Of a DNA stretch of 8,937 nucleotides, positions 1 through 6,080 are shown piece after piece (positions within the stretch are counted from its first letter, which is position 1; each line of letters opens with the position of its first letter). Position numbers and translations under genes: made by a program. The stretch lies in NCBI GenBank assembly GCA_004299495.1, contig SCPY01000287.1, positions 1 to 8,937 on the forward strand, read 5' to 3'. Source of the stretch: a bacterium. Its GTDB lineage: Bacteria; Omnitrophota; Gorgyraeia; Gygaellales; UBA12090. The notes below the pieces were generated by a model that was given only the letters and a program-made list of their open reading frames with translations, had not been told where the DNA came from and made no database searches.

Positions 1-1
1 T

Positions 2-343
2 ATCAATGCCCACGGTTCATCCACGCGGATGAATGATATCTTTGAAACCAGCGCGTATAAGATGGTCTTCGGCGATTACGCTTATAAATTGCCCAGCAGT
101 TCACTTAAATCAATGATTGGCCATCCGTTGGCCGCGGCAAACGCCGTGGAGTTAGTGGTCTGCGCGATGATTTTTCAGAATAATATCCTTCCTCCGACCA
201 TTAATCAAGAAGAAAAAGACCCGCTTTGCGATTTGGATTATATTCCCAATGCCGCGCGTGAGAAGAAGGTAAATACCATTATCAAAACCTCAAGCGGTTT
301 TTCCGGGATCCATTCGTCTTTGGTAATGAGGAGATATGAATAA
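2..343 (+). CDS. Type II PKS ketosynthase alpha (KS-alpha), C-terminal 113 residues, 5' truncated
   Basis: This is the C-terminal part of a condensing enzyme of the FabF/type II PKS thiolase fold. It catalyses decarboxylative Claisen condensation of malonyl units carried on an ACP. The frame is open from base 2, so the gene starts outside the window. Two catalytic motifs are visible. INAHGSST holds the first catalytic His (codon 11-13). KSMIGH holds the conserved Lys (107-109) and second His (122-124). Both His residues are intact, so this subunit looks catalytically competent; the nucleophilic Cys is upstream and cannot be seen. The stop codon (341-343) overlaps the next gene's start by 8 bp, and that next gene is a catalytically dead homologue. 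This is the classic KS-alpha/KS-beta arrangement of aromatic polyketide clusters. A FabF-type fatty acid synthase gene is the alternative, but the adjacent KS-beta and cyclases argue against it. Confidence 0.9.
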   Translation: MNAHGSSTRMNDIFETSAYKMVFGDYAYKLPSSSLKSMIGHPLAAANAVELVVCAMIFQNNILPPTINQEEKDPLCDLDYIPNAAREKKVNTIIKTSSGFSGIHSSLVMRRYE

Positions 344-1565
344 AATCGCGGTTACCGGAATAGGCATAGTCGCCCCAAGCGGAATCGGAAAGCGCCCGTT
401 CTGGGCGAATATTAAGGCGGGAAGGAATTTTATCAAGGAGATTATCCGCTTTGATGCCAGCCTTTACCCATCGCGCATAGCCGGACAGATTGATGATTTA
501 GACGCCTATACCCACGTTTCAGAACGGCTCTTAAAAAAGATTGACGCCTTCTCGCATATGACTTTGATTGCCTCGGAGATGGCCATGCGGGACGCGGGAA
601 TAGATATTCAGAAGGAAGACCCGAATTTGGTAGGCATATTTTTAGGTAATGCCATCGGCGGATGGCTTTATGCCGAGACAGAATTGCGCGACTTATACCG
701 GGAAGGCCGGGAGGGGGTTTCTCCGTATATGGCAAGCGCCTGGTTTCCCGCCGCGCCCCAGGGCCAGGTTTCCATTTATTACGGGATTAAGGGATTCAGC
801 AAAACTATCGTCGCGGACAGGGCCAGTTCACTTATGGCGTTAGGCTATGCCCGAAAAACCCTAAGCAAGGATAAATTAAACCTTATCCTTGCCGGAGGAA
901 TGGAGGCGCCGGTTACTCCCTATGCCTTACTCTGCTGTAATACCTACGGCTGTTTATCTAAAAATAACGGAAATCCCCAAAGTGCCTATCGGCCGTTTGA
1001 CAAAAAGCGCGATGGCTTTGTGATTGGCGAGGGCGCGGGAATAATTACGATGGAGAATGTTGAGCGGGCTAAGGCGAGGAAGGCAAATATTCAAGCGGTA
1101 ATTTCCGGTTACGGCACAACCTGCGATGGCATTGACAGGATTGGTCCGGCAACTGACGGTAAGGAATTATCCCGGGCGATTCGGATGTCCCTTGATGACG
1201 CGAAGGTAAATTCGCGGGATATTGATTACATCAGCTTAGACGGCCTGGCTTGTGACGATTGGGATAATGGAGAGGTAGGCGCTATTAAGGAGGTGTTTGG
1301 CAATTACGCCAAAGATATCCCGGTAAGCTGCCCTAAATCTATGTTTGGAAATTTGCTCGGGGCATCGGGCGCGGTGGATGTGATTATCGCCATTCTGGCA
1401 ATGGAGCATAATCTGGTGCCGCCGACCACAAATCTGGATACGCCAGCGGTAAATGGCTTAAACTATGCGGCAGGTTCACCGATAGAGCGTAAGATAAACA
1501 AGGCCTTGGTAATTTCCCGGGGCAGGGGCGGAATAAATTCGGCATTGGTGATAGAAAAACCATAA
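336..1565 (+). CDS. Chain length factor (KS-beta), catalytically inactive ketosynthase homologue
   Basis: A full-length 409-aa ketosynthase-fold protein that should pair with the upstream KS-alpha as a heterodimer and help set polyketide chain length. GAGGAG at 328-333 precedes ATG 336, which overlaps the upstream stop. The CLF-like stretch WFPAAPQGQVSI (residues 136-147) resembles actinomycete KS-beta. All three KS catalytic positions are replaced. The nucleophile motif reads ADRASSLMAL with Arg162 where KS enzymes have Cys and classical CLFs have Gln. The first His motif reads ISLDGLACDD with Asp302. The second reads KSMFGNLLGASGA with Asn339, while Lys334 is kept. The rest of the fold is well conserved, for example the glycine-rich GEGAG (231-235) and the C-terminal GRGGINSALV, so this is a specialised subunit and not a decayed gene. 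The aligned positions come from motif comparison by eye. Confidence 0.88.
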   Translation: MNKIAVTGIGIVAPSGIGKRPFWANIKAGRNFIKEIIRFDASLYPSRIAGQIDDLDAYTHVSERLLKKIDAFSHMTLIASEMAMRDAGIDIQKEDPNLVGIFLGNAIGGWLYAETELRDLYREGREGVSPYMASAWFPAAPQGQVSIYYGIKGFSKTIVADRASSLMALGYARKTLSKDKLNLILAGGMEAPVTPYALLCCNTYGCLSKNNGNPQSAYRPFDKKRDGFVIGEGAGIITMENVERAKARKANIQAVISGYGTTCDGIDRIGPATDGKELSRAIRMSLDDAKVNSRDIDYISLDGLACDDWDNGEVGAIKEVFGNYAKDIPVSCPKSMFGNLLGASGAVDVIIAILAMEHNLVPPTTNLDTPAVNGLNYAAGSPIERKINKALVISRGRGGINSALVIEKP

Positions 1566-1574
1566 GGAGGAAAA

Positions 1575-3035
1575 ATGAAAATCTTATTTGTAATGCCTAA
1601 GGTGGGCGCTTGGGCAACGCACGGAAAGCACGTGGCTCCCAATCAATTGTATACACACTGGGCGGCGTATGTGCGGGAAAAAGGGTATAAGGATGTCGCG
1701 GTATTGGATTGTAAGGCAATGGAATTATCCATGGATGAAATGGCCGCCCAGGTTAAAGCGAAAAATCCGGATATCGTGGTCTTAGGCGAACAGCTTCATT
1801 CATACGGCGGATATGCCGTAGTCTGGTATTTCAATGAGGCGGCCAAGAAAATCCGCCAGGCTCTTCCTAATGTGAAGATAATCTTCGGCGGCCTGTGGTA
1901 TTCGGCAATGCCTACTGAAACCTTAAAAGACAACCCCGCCGCGGATTTTGTGGTAATGGGCGAGGAAGAGTGTTTTTGCGACTTGCTTGAAGCGATAGAG
2001 AAAAATAAGGATTTAAAAAATATAGGCGGAGTTACCTCCAGGATAAACGGCGAGATTGTGATGGGCCCGTATAAAGCCCTGCAGCAGGATTTGGATGCCT
2101 TGCCTTTACCGGCATACGACTTGTTTCCTATGGACAAGTATGTGGGGCATACTCACTGGAAGCCGTTTGTGGATATGGTCTCATCGCGCGGGTGCCCGTC
2201 TGCCTGCACCTTTTGTTATGAATGGGACCAGTATGACCCGCGCTCGCCATCCGATTTCCTTAAATGGCGCGCCAAAAGCCCAAAGAGGGTTATTGAAGAA
2301 TTGGAGATGCTGCATAAACAATACGGGGTAAAGGTAGTGGTGCTCCAGGATGATAATTTTAATGTCAACCCGGAGAGGGTAAAGGAATTCTGCGAGCTGA
2401 AGCTGGAAAGGAATATTCCCATCAAGTGGGTTTCTCTCGGCAGGGCGGTTGACTGGGTTAACTGCGAATCCATCCTTCCTTTAATGAAAAAGGCGGGGCT
2501 TTTTATCGGTGTTTTCGGCATTGAGGTTACCACGCCCGAGGAATTAAAGAAAATCGCCAAAGGCATCACTATTGACCAGATCAAAAAGACCATTGATATC
2601 CTGCGGCGCAACGATATCGCCGTGGTGGCGGATATTATGATGGGATTTGATTATGACACAGAGGCGATTATCAAGCAAAGATATGAGTTTACCGATGAGG
2701 TTGACCCGGATATCCTCTGGATCGGCTATGTGACCCCGGCCCCGAATTCCCCGATGTGGAGAATCGGCATGAAGAAGAACTGGATTAATCCCGCGAAGAT
2801 AGACTTTAGGGATTGGGATTTTCTGCATCCGGTTATGCCTACGGATCACCTATCAATTGAAGATTTGGGCAGATTGGGCTCCTGGTGCATGAGGGAGTTT
2901 TTCTCTAAGCCGGGAAGGATCAACCGGATTATGGAAAGCAATTTTGATATCCTGGCCAAGCTTTGCTTTCAGGATGTTATGGCGGGAGTAGGCAAATGGG
3001 AGGCAGGGGCGACCAAAGGGGAGCACCATATTTAG
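1575..3035 (+). CDS. B12-binding-domain radical SAM protein (BchE/HpnJ-like architecture)
   Basis: A 486-aa protein with a strong SD (AAGGAGG, 1564-1570) just after the KS-beta stop. Residues 1-170 form a Rossmann-like cobalamin-binding domain: strands MKILFVMPK and VAVLDC, then NPDIVVLG, FGG and FVVMGEEE. No DxHxxG motif is seen, as is common in this class. The linker contains LPLPAYDLFP. The radical SAM core starts near 196, with the [4Fe-4S] motif C207-x3-C211-x2-C214 inside SRGCPSACTFCY and a downstream QDDNF element typical of the family. Known relatives methylate unactivated carbons or catalyse anaerobic oxidative cyclisation (BchE). Substrate and reaction cannot be read from sequence. 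Its place between KS-beta and ACP suggests it acts on the polyketide or a derived aromatic ring (inference). It is expected to be cytoplasmic and oxygen-sensitive. Confidence 0.88.
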   Translation: MKILFVMPKVGAWATHGKHVAPNQLYTHWAAYVREKGYKDVAVLDCKAMELSMDEMAAQVKAKNPDIVVLGEQLHSYGGYAVVWYFNEAAKKIRQALPNVKIIFGGLWYSAMPTETLKDNPAADFVVMGEEECFCDLLEAIEKNKDLKNIGGVTSRINGEIVMGPYKALQQDLDALPLPAYDLFPMDKYVGHTHWKPFVDMVSSRGCPSACTFCYEWDQYDPRSPSDFLKWRAKSPKRVIEELEMLHKQYGVKVVVLQDDNFNVNPERVKEFCELKLERNIPIKWVSLGRAVDWVNCESILPLMKKAGLFIGVFGIEVTTPEELKKIAKGITIDQIKKTIDILRRNDIAVVADIMMGFDYDTEAIIKQRYEFTDEVDPDILWIGYVTPAPNSPMWRIGMKKNWINPAKIDFRDWDFLHPVMPTDHLSIEDLGRLGSWCMREFFSKPGRINRIMESNFDILAKLCFQDVMAGVGKWEAGATKGEHHI

Positions 3036-3036
3036 T

Positions 3037-3064
3037 GTATAGTTGATAGCGTATAATTTATAGC
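3037..3064 (+). repeat. Two-copy imperfect tandem 14-mer
   Basis: The gap between the radical SAM gene and the ACP gene consists mostly of two adjacent 14-base units: GTATAGTTGATAGC (3037-3050) and GTATAATTTATAGC (3051-3064). They match at 12 of 14 positions. The second unit contains TATAAT (3052-3057), but no convincing -35 box lies at the right distance, so I do not call a promoter. It may be a short intergenic repeat of the genome. Confidence 0.6.
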
Positions 3065-3079
3065 TTAAGAGAAGGATAT

Positions 3080-3084
3080 GGAGG
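3080..3084 (+). promoter_or_regulatory. Shine-Dalgarno that sets the ACP start
   Basis: GGAGG sits 5 nt before ATG 3090. The upstream in-frame ATG at 3078 is preceded by GAAGG only 2 nt away, a poorer arrangement. The SD favours ATG 3090 and the shorter, 82-aa ACP. Confidence 0.55.
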
Positions 3085-3089
3085 TTGGA

Positions 3090-3338
3090 ATGGAAGCAAG
3101 GGAAAAGGTGAGGGAAACATTAATTAACCTTTTAAAATTAAAACCGAGCGAAGTGCAAGATGACGCGAAACTCTGCGATGGGGTGGGGGTAGATTCTACC
3201 GAGATGGTTGAATTTGTTATTGCCTTGGAAAAGGCATTTTGCATCAAATTCAGCCCCAAGGAAATCACCAAGTTCTGCTCGGTGAATGATATTGAGAAGA
3301 TAATACAGCCAAAGTTATCTTCCTTGGCAGCAAAATAA
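3090..3338 (+). CDS. Acyl carrier protein (type II PKS ACP)
   Basis: An 82-aa acyl carrier protein, the normal size for a free-standing ACP. It carries the growing polyketide chain on a phosphopantetheine arm. The attachment site is the Ser of GVDSTEMVEFV (codon 3195-3197; residue 36 from ATG 3090). The motif reads DST in place of the common DSL. A four-helix pattern is visible: helix I REKVRETLINLLK, the helix II stretch after the Ser, and the C-terminal SVNDIEKII. The upstream ATG 3078 would add four residues (MEVG) but has the weaker SD. Its position after KS-alpha and KS-beta makes it the third component of the minimal PKS, although a radical SAM gene intervenes. A phosphopantetheinyl transferase is needed and is not in the window. 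Confidence 0.9.
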   Translation: MEAREKVRETLINLLKLKPSEVQDDAKLCDGVGVDSTEMVEFVIALEKAFCIKFSPKEITKFCSVNDIEKIIQPKLSSLAAK

Positions 3339-3345
3339 ATATAAA

Positions 3346-3358
3346 CTTTGCCGCAAAG
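3346..3358 (+). other. Small hairpin directly abutting the cyclase start codon
   Basis: CTTTG (3346-3350) and CAAAG (3354-3358) form a perfect 5-bp stem with a 3-nt loop, ending immediately before ATG 3359. It occupies the place where an SD would normally lie, and no SD is visible for this gene although most neighbours have strong ones. It could lower initiation or favour reinitiation after the ACP stop 20 nt upstream. A stem this short can arise by chance. Confidence 0.35.
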
Positions 3359-4036
3359 ATGCAAATTATTGACTTAAGTCTGCCTATTGACGAAAAGGCC
3401 TTTGAGGTGCATCACGTTGAGATTGAGAGGGTTTCTCACAAGGACGGGGTTGAGAAATTCAACCGCGTGATTATGGGAAAAACCTTAAAAGGCAAGCTTC
3501 AATACCTCTTAGGCAAGCGCATCCTAAAGAAAGAAGACCTCCCGGATGAGGAATTCCTTTCCCTTGAGGTCGTGCATTCTCCGGTGCATATCGGCACCCA
3601 TCTGGATTATTCGTATCATTACGGGTCAAAGTCCGAAGGCAGGGCTTCCAAGACCGCCGAAGAAATCCCATTAGAGTGGTGTTATTGCGATGGGGTAAAG
3701 CTTGCGCTCACCCATAAAAATCCGGCTGAAACGATTACGGCCGGAGATTTAGAAGGCGCGCTGGGAAGAATTCATTATGCCTTAAAGCCGATGGACATTG
3801 TGCTCTTACATACCGGCGCGGATAAGTTTTACGGAAGCCCCAAATATTTTTCCGAATATCCGGGAGTGGATATTTCGGCAATAGATTATTTGCTGGATAG
3901 GGGCGTAAAGATTTTCGGCGTGGATACGATGGGCATTGACCGGCCGTATAGGTTTATGCTGAAAGAGTTTCTGGAGGAGAAAAAACCCCTGTACCCGGCG
4001 CATTTTACGGCCGAAAGAGAGAGTTTATCCATATAG
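3359..4036 (+). CDS. PF04199-type cyclase (HxGTHxD motif), C-terminus frameshifted
   Basis: A 225-aa open frame of the cyclase/kynurenine formamidase-like metal hydrolase family, which includes ring cyclases of aromatic polyketide clusters (OxyN type). The N-terminus MQIIDLSLPI is typical, so the start is right despite lacking an SD. The signature H77-x-G-T-H81-x-D83 followed by H87 (VHIGTHLDYSYHYG) is the expected metal-binding site; the usual Pro of the motif is Ser. The stretches DIVLLHTGADKFYG (146-159) and GVKIFGVDTMGIDRP (182-196) are also family-typical. The frame ends early after AERESLSI. The expected C-terminal segment (ERLTNLEKLP ... GFRVACFPVKI) lies just downstream in another frame (4024-4152), so the gene appears to carry a frameshift at 4016-4023. 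The repaired protein would be about 263 aa. The core active site is intact, but the truncated form may misfold. Confidence 0.82.
   Translation: MQIIDLSLPIDEKAFEVHHVEIERVSHKDGVEKFNRVIMGKTLKGKLQYLLGKRILKKEDLPDEEFLSLEVVHSPVHIGTHLDYSYHYGSKSEGRASKTAEEIPLEWCYCDGVKLALTHKNPAETITAGDLEGALGRIHYALKPMDIVLLHTGADKFYGSPKYFSEYPGVDISAIDYLLDRGVKIFGVDTMGIDRPYRFMLKEFLEEKKPLYPAHFTAERESLSI
4016..4023 (+). repeat. (AG)4 dinucleotide tract at the apparent frameshift point
   Basis: Four AG units run from 4016 to 4023, exactly where the cyclase homology switches frame. Removing one AG unit would join AERE directly to FIHIERLTNLEK and restore a continuous family-like protein ending at 4152. Possible explanations are slipped-strand mutation, phase variation or an assembly/consensus error. 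No canonical -1 slippery heptamer is present in frame. Confidence 0.6.
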
Positions 4037-4152
4037 AGCGCCTTACCAATTTGGAGAAGCTTCCGGATTTTGGTTTTAGGGTAGCCTGTTTTCCGGTTAA
4101 AATCAAAGGCACGGGCGCCGCTTGGAGCCGGGTTGCGGCAATATTTGAATAG
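4024..4152 (+). pseudogene. Out-of-frame C-terminal segment of the PF04199 cyclase
   Basis: Read in the frame starting at 4024, this stretch gives about 42 residues: FIHIERLTNLEKLPDFGFRV, then ACFPVKIKGTGAAWSRVAAI, then FE and a TAG at 4150-4152. The elements ...NLEKLP..GF.V...PVKI are the standard C-terminal end of PF04199 cyclases. It has no start codon or SD of its own. The next gene's SD (AGGAG, 4151-4155) overlaps its stop codon. That arrangement fits an ancestral cyclase ending at 4152 in a tight operon. It is therefore the displaced tail of the 3359 gene and not an independent gene. Confidence 0.75.
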
Positions 4153-4162
4153 GAGCGAAAAA

Positions 4163-4480
4163 ATGGTAAAGTCAGTAACGCAAGAATTAGAAAAGATGAT
4201 GGAATTCCCCAAAGAGGGAATTTTCAGCAAGGTTTTGGTAAAGACCAATATTTCCAATCATACGCTTCTTTGTTTGGCTAAAGGCACGGATATGTCTGAG
4301 CATACCTCAACCCGCGAGGCGGCTGTAACCGTGCTGAAAGGCAAAGGCACGTTTATTTTAAGGCGAAAAAAGATTAAGATGAGGCCGGGGGTATTTATCT
4401 TTATGCCTAAGAACGCTCCCCACTCTTTAAGCGCGGACGAGGATCTGGCGATTTTGCTGTCTTTGGCGGGTAAAGCATAG
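4163..4480 (+). CDS. Small single-domain cupin, candidate polyketide cyclase or accessory protein
   Basis: A 105-aa protein. ATG 4163 is chosen because AGGAG (4151-4155) lies 7 nt upstream; a longer frame from TTG 4133 would run into the cyclase tail and has no SD. The cupin beta-barrel motifs are visible. Motif 1 is GTDMSEHTSTREAAVTVLKG, with His and Glu kept and Ser at the usual second His. Motif 2 is GVFIFMPKNAPHSL, with its His. Retention of His, Glu and His suggests a possible metal site lacking one ligand. Cupins of the TcmJ/RemF type are cyclases in aromatic polyketide clusters, and the position between a PF04199 cyclase and a TcmN-type cyclase supports such a role by context. Many small cupins in this HTS..EA group have no known function, so the role is inferred. 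Confidence 0.75.
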   Translation: MVKSVTQELEKMMEFPKEGIFSKVLVKTNISNHTLLCLAKGTDMSEHTSTREAAVTVLKGKGTFILRRKKIKMRPGVFIFMPKNAPHSLSADEDLAILLSLAGKA

Positions 4481-4489
4481 GAGGGGGGA

Positions 4490-4945
4490 ATGGGGCACAC
4501 CTGTAATTCATTAGCCATCAATGCGCCGTATGAGAAGATTTTTGATATTTCTAACGATATCCCGCGTTGGACAGAATTGTTCGGCGGAGAGTATAAGAAG
4601 GCGGAAGTGGTTAAAAAAGAAGGTAATAAAATTACCTTTCGCCTGACCGATGACGAAGGAAAGTCCTGGCAGTCCTGGCGACTGTTATTTAAGGATAACT
4701 ATTTTGCCTATGCGGAAAGAGAAGAGCCGAAATTCCCCTTTAAGTATATGAAGATTATCTGGCTCTATACCCCAAAGCCGCACGGAACAGAGTTAACCTG
4801 GATTCAGCATTTTGAGATGGATGAAAAAGCGAAATTCAACGACGAGCAAGTTGAAGGCTTTATCAACAAACATTCCAAGGTAAACCTAAAGATTTTCAAA
4901 GAGGTAATTGAAAAAGAGTGCCAGAAAACAAGCGCCGTAAGATAA
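4490..4945 (+). CDS. Aromatase/cyclase, SRPBCC/START fold, TcmN/WhiE-VI type
   Basis: A 151-aa single-domain protein with a strong SD (GGAGG, 4480-4484, 5 nt before ATG). It closely follows the pattern of polyketide aromatase/cyclases: NSLAINAPYEKIFDISNDIP, then WTELFGGEY, ITFRL, FKYMKIIWLY, and GTELTWIQHFEM. These enzymes bind the ACP-tethered poly-beta-keto chain in a helix-grip cavity and direct first-ring cyclisation and aromatisation. By motif alignment from memory with TcmN, the residues corresponding to its Tyr35, Trp65, Ser67 and Arg69 are present here as Tyr35, Trp60, Ser62 and Arg64. The loop before the WxSxR segment is shorter. This is among the strongest evidence that the cluster makes an aromatic product. 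The 3' end overlaps the next gene by 28 bp. Confidence 0.9.
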   Translation: MGHTCNSLAINAPYEKIFDISNDIPRWTELFGGEYKKAEVVKKEGNKITFRLTDDEGKSWQSWRLLFKDNYFAYAEREEPKFPFKYMKIIWLYTPKPHGTELTWIQHFEMDEKAKFNDEQVEGFINKHSKVNLKIFKEVIEKECQKTSAVR

Positions 4946-6051
4946 TCTTCGCCCTCTTGTGGTTTGAGGGCGCGGTGATATCATTTAATACCGCCTGTAT
5001 AGCGGCAGTTATTCCGGCAATCTCCAGGGATTTGCATAAGGATAGTTTTGAGATTGCCAGGGTAATTTCTTTCTATATGATTCCCTATGGCGCGGCCGCG
5101 CTTATCTACGCCCCTTTAGTAAAAAGATATTCAATTAAGGTAATTAAAATTTTTTGCCTCTGCGTGTTTACTCTGGCAAGCTTAATCGGAGGCTTGAGCA
5201 CTTCGGTGAACATGCTTTTTTCAAGCCGTATTTTAGCCGGGATTGCCGCCAGCGCCACCACTCCTGTTGCCCTTATCTTAATCGGAGAGCTGGCTTCAAG
5301 GGAAACGCGCGGCAGGATGATCGGGGCTTTTTTTAGCGCTACCTTTCTGGCTTCTTTCGCGGGAGTGTTCTTGAGCGGAGTCTTGCCCTGGAGGCAGTTA
5401 TTTATCCTGCCGGCAGTTTTGGGCGCGGTAAACCTGATTTTAGTGGCTTTTTTATTTGATTTTAAGCCCAAGGTATCATATGATTACGAGATAAGCTATT
5501 TAAAAGTGCTTAGAGACGCGCGGATAGCCAGGATATTTATGTATATCTTTATTCTTAGCATGGCCTATCATGGGATATATAATTGGTTAGGGGTATATTT
5601 TTCTCAGCTTAGCTTCAGCCAGATTCAAATAAGCCTGCTTTTAAGCATCGTTGGTTTTAGCGGAATATTCGGCCAGCCTTTTGGCGGCTGGGTAACGGAT
5701 AAAAAGGGAAGGATTTTTGCCGCGACATTAGGGTTAGGCGGCCTATCCTTGGCGACACTCTTATTGATTAAACCTTTTTCGTTTTACTATTTGGCATCTT
5801 TGCTTCTAATCTTTGGAATAAGCTGGACAATGAATCATAACGCGGTCTCAACGGCCTTGACGGATTTTCCAGACGCCTTGCGCCCGGAATTAGCCAGCTT
5901 AAACAGCGCGGTGCGTTTTTCAAGCGGAGGGCTGGGGGTTTCTTTGGCAGGGATATTTATGCAGAGAAGCTTTGGTTTTAGTTTTTTGGGTTTAGGGATA
6001 ATTATTTTAGCCTTGGCAATTGCCTCAAATAGAATTTTAAAAGCTGCTTAG
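4918..6051 (+). CDS. Major facilitator superfamily transporter, probable product exporter
   Basis: A 377-aa membrane protein with about 12 hydrophobic segments, as expected for an MFS permease. TM1 lies near residues 9-34 after a basic PENKRRK N-terminus. A charged central loop runs roughly 181-205. The second half has TM7 near 206-228 and ends at about 372. Motif A is clear between TM8 and TM9 (GQPFGGWVTDKKGR, 252-265), while the copy after TM2 is degenerate. RETRGRM (128-134) follows TM4. GTG 4918 is the only usable start, because an in-frame TGA lies at 4909-4911. It overlaps the aromatase/cyclase by 28 bp, and only a distant GAGGT (4901-4905) serves as a possible SD, so translational coupling is likely. 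Export of the polyketide is inferred from context; the substrate is unknown. Confidence 0.85.
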   Translation: MPENKRRKIIFALLWFEGAVISFNTACIAAVIPAISRDLHKDSFEIARVISFYMIPYGAAALIYAPLVKRYSIKVIKIFCLCVFTLASLIGGLSTSVNMLFSSRILAGIAASATTPVALILIGELASRETRGRMIGAFFSATFLASFAGVFLSGVLPWRQLFILPAVLGAVNLILVAFLFDFKPKVSYDYEISYLKVLRDARIARIFMYIFILSMAYHGIYNWLGVYFSQLSFSQIQISLLLSIVGFSGIFGQPFGGWVTDKKGRIFAATLGLGGLSLATLLLIKPFSFYYLASLLLIFGISWTMNHNAVSTALTDFPDALRPELASLNSAVRFSSGGLGVSLAGIFMQRSFGFSFLGLGIIILALAIASNRILKAA

Positions 6052-6080
6052 GATAACTGATTTATCGTGGGAGGAAAACA

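Noticed and set aside
2216..2611. Long minus-strand open frame inside the radical SAM gene
   Set aside because: It is antisense to a gene with clear family motifs and has no domain signal, so it is a shadow frame.
3052..3057. TATAAT as a -10 promoter box before the ACP gene
   Set aside because: No plausible -35 hexamer lies 16-18 bp upstream, and the sequence is part of the imperfect tandem 14-mer. An internal promoter is possible but not supported.
4013..4024. Programmed -1 ribosomal frameshift in the cyclase
   Set aside because: There is no in-frame X XXY YYZ heptamer. The (AG)4 tract is explained more simply by a dinucleotide indel or an assembly error.
4133..4162. TTG 4133 as the start of the cupin gene
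   Set aside because: It lies inside the displaced cyclase tail and has no SD, whereas ATG 4163 has AGGAG at the proper distance.
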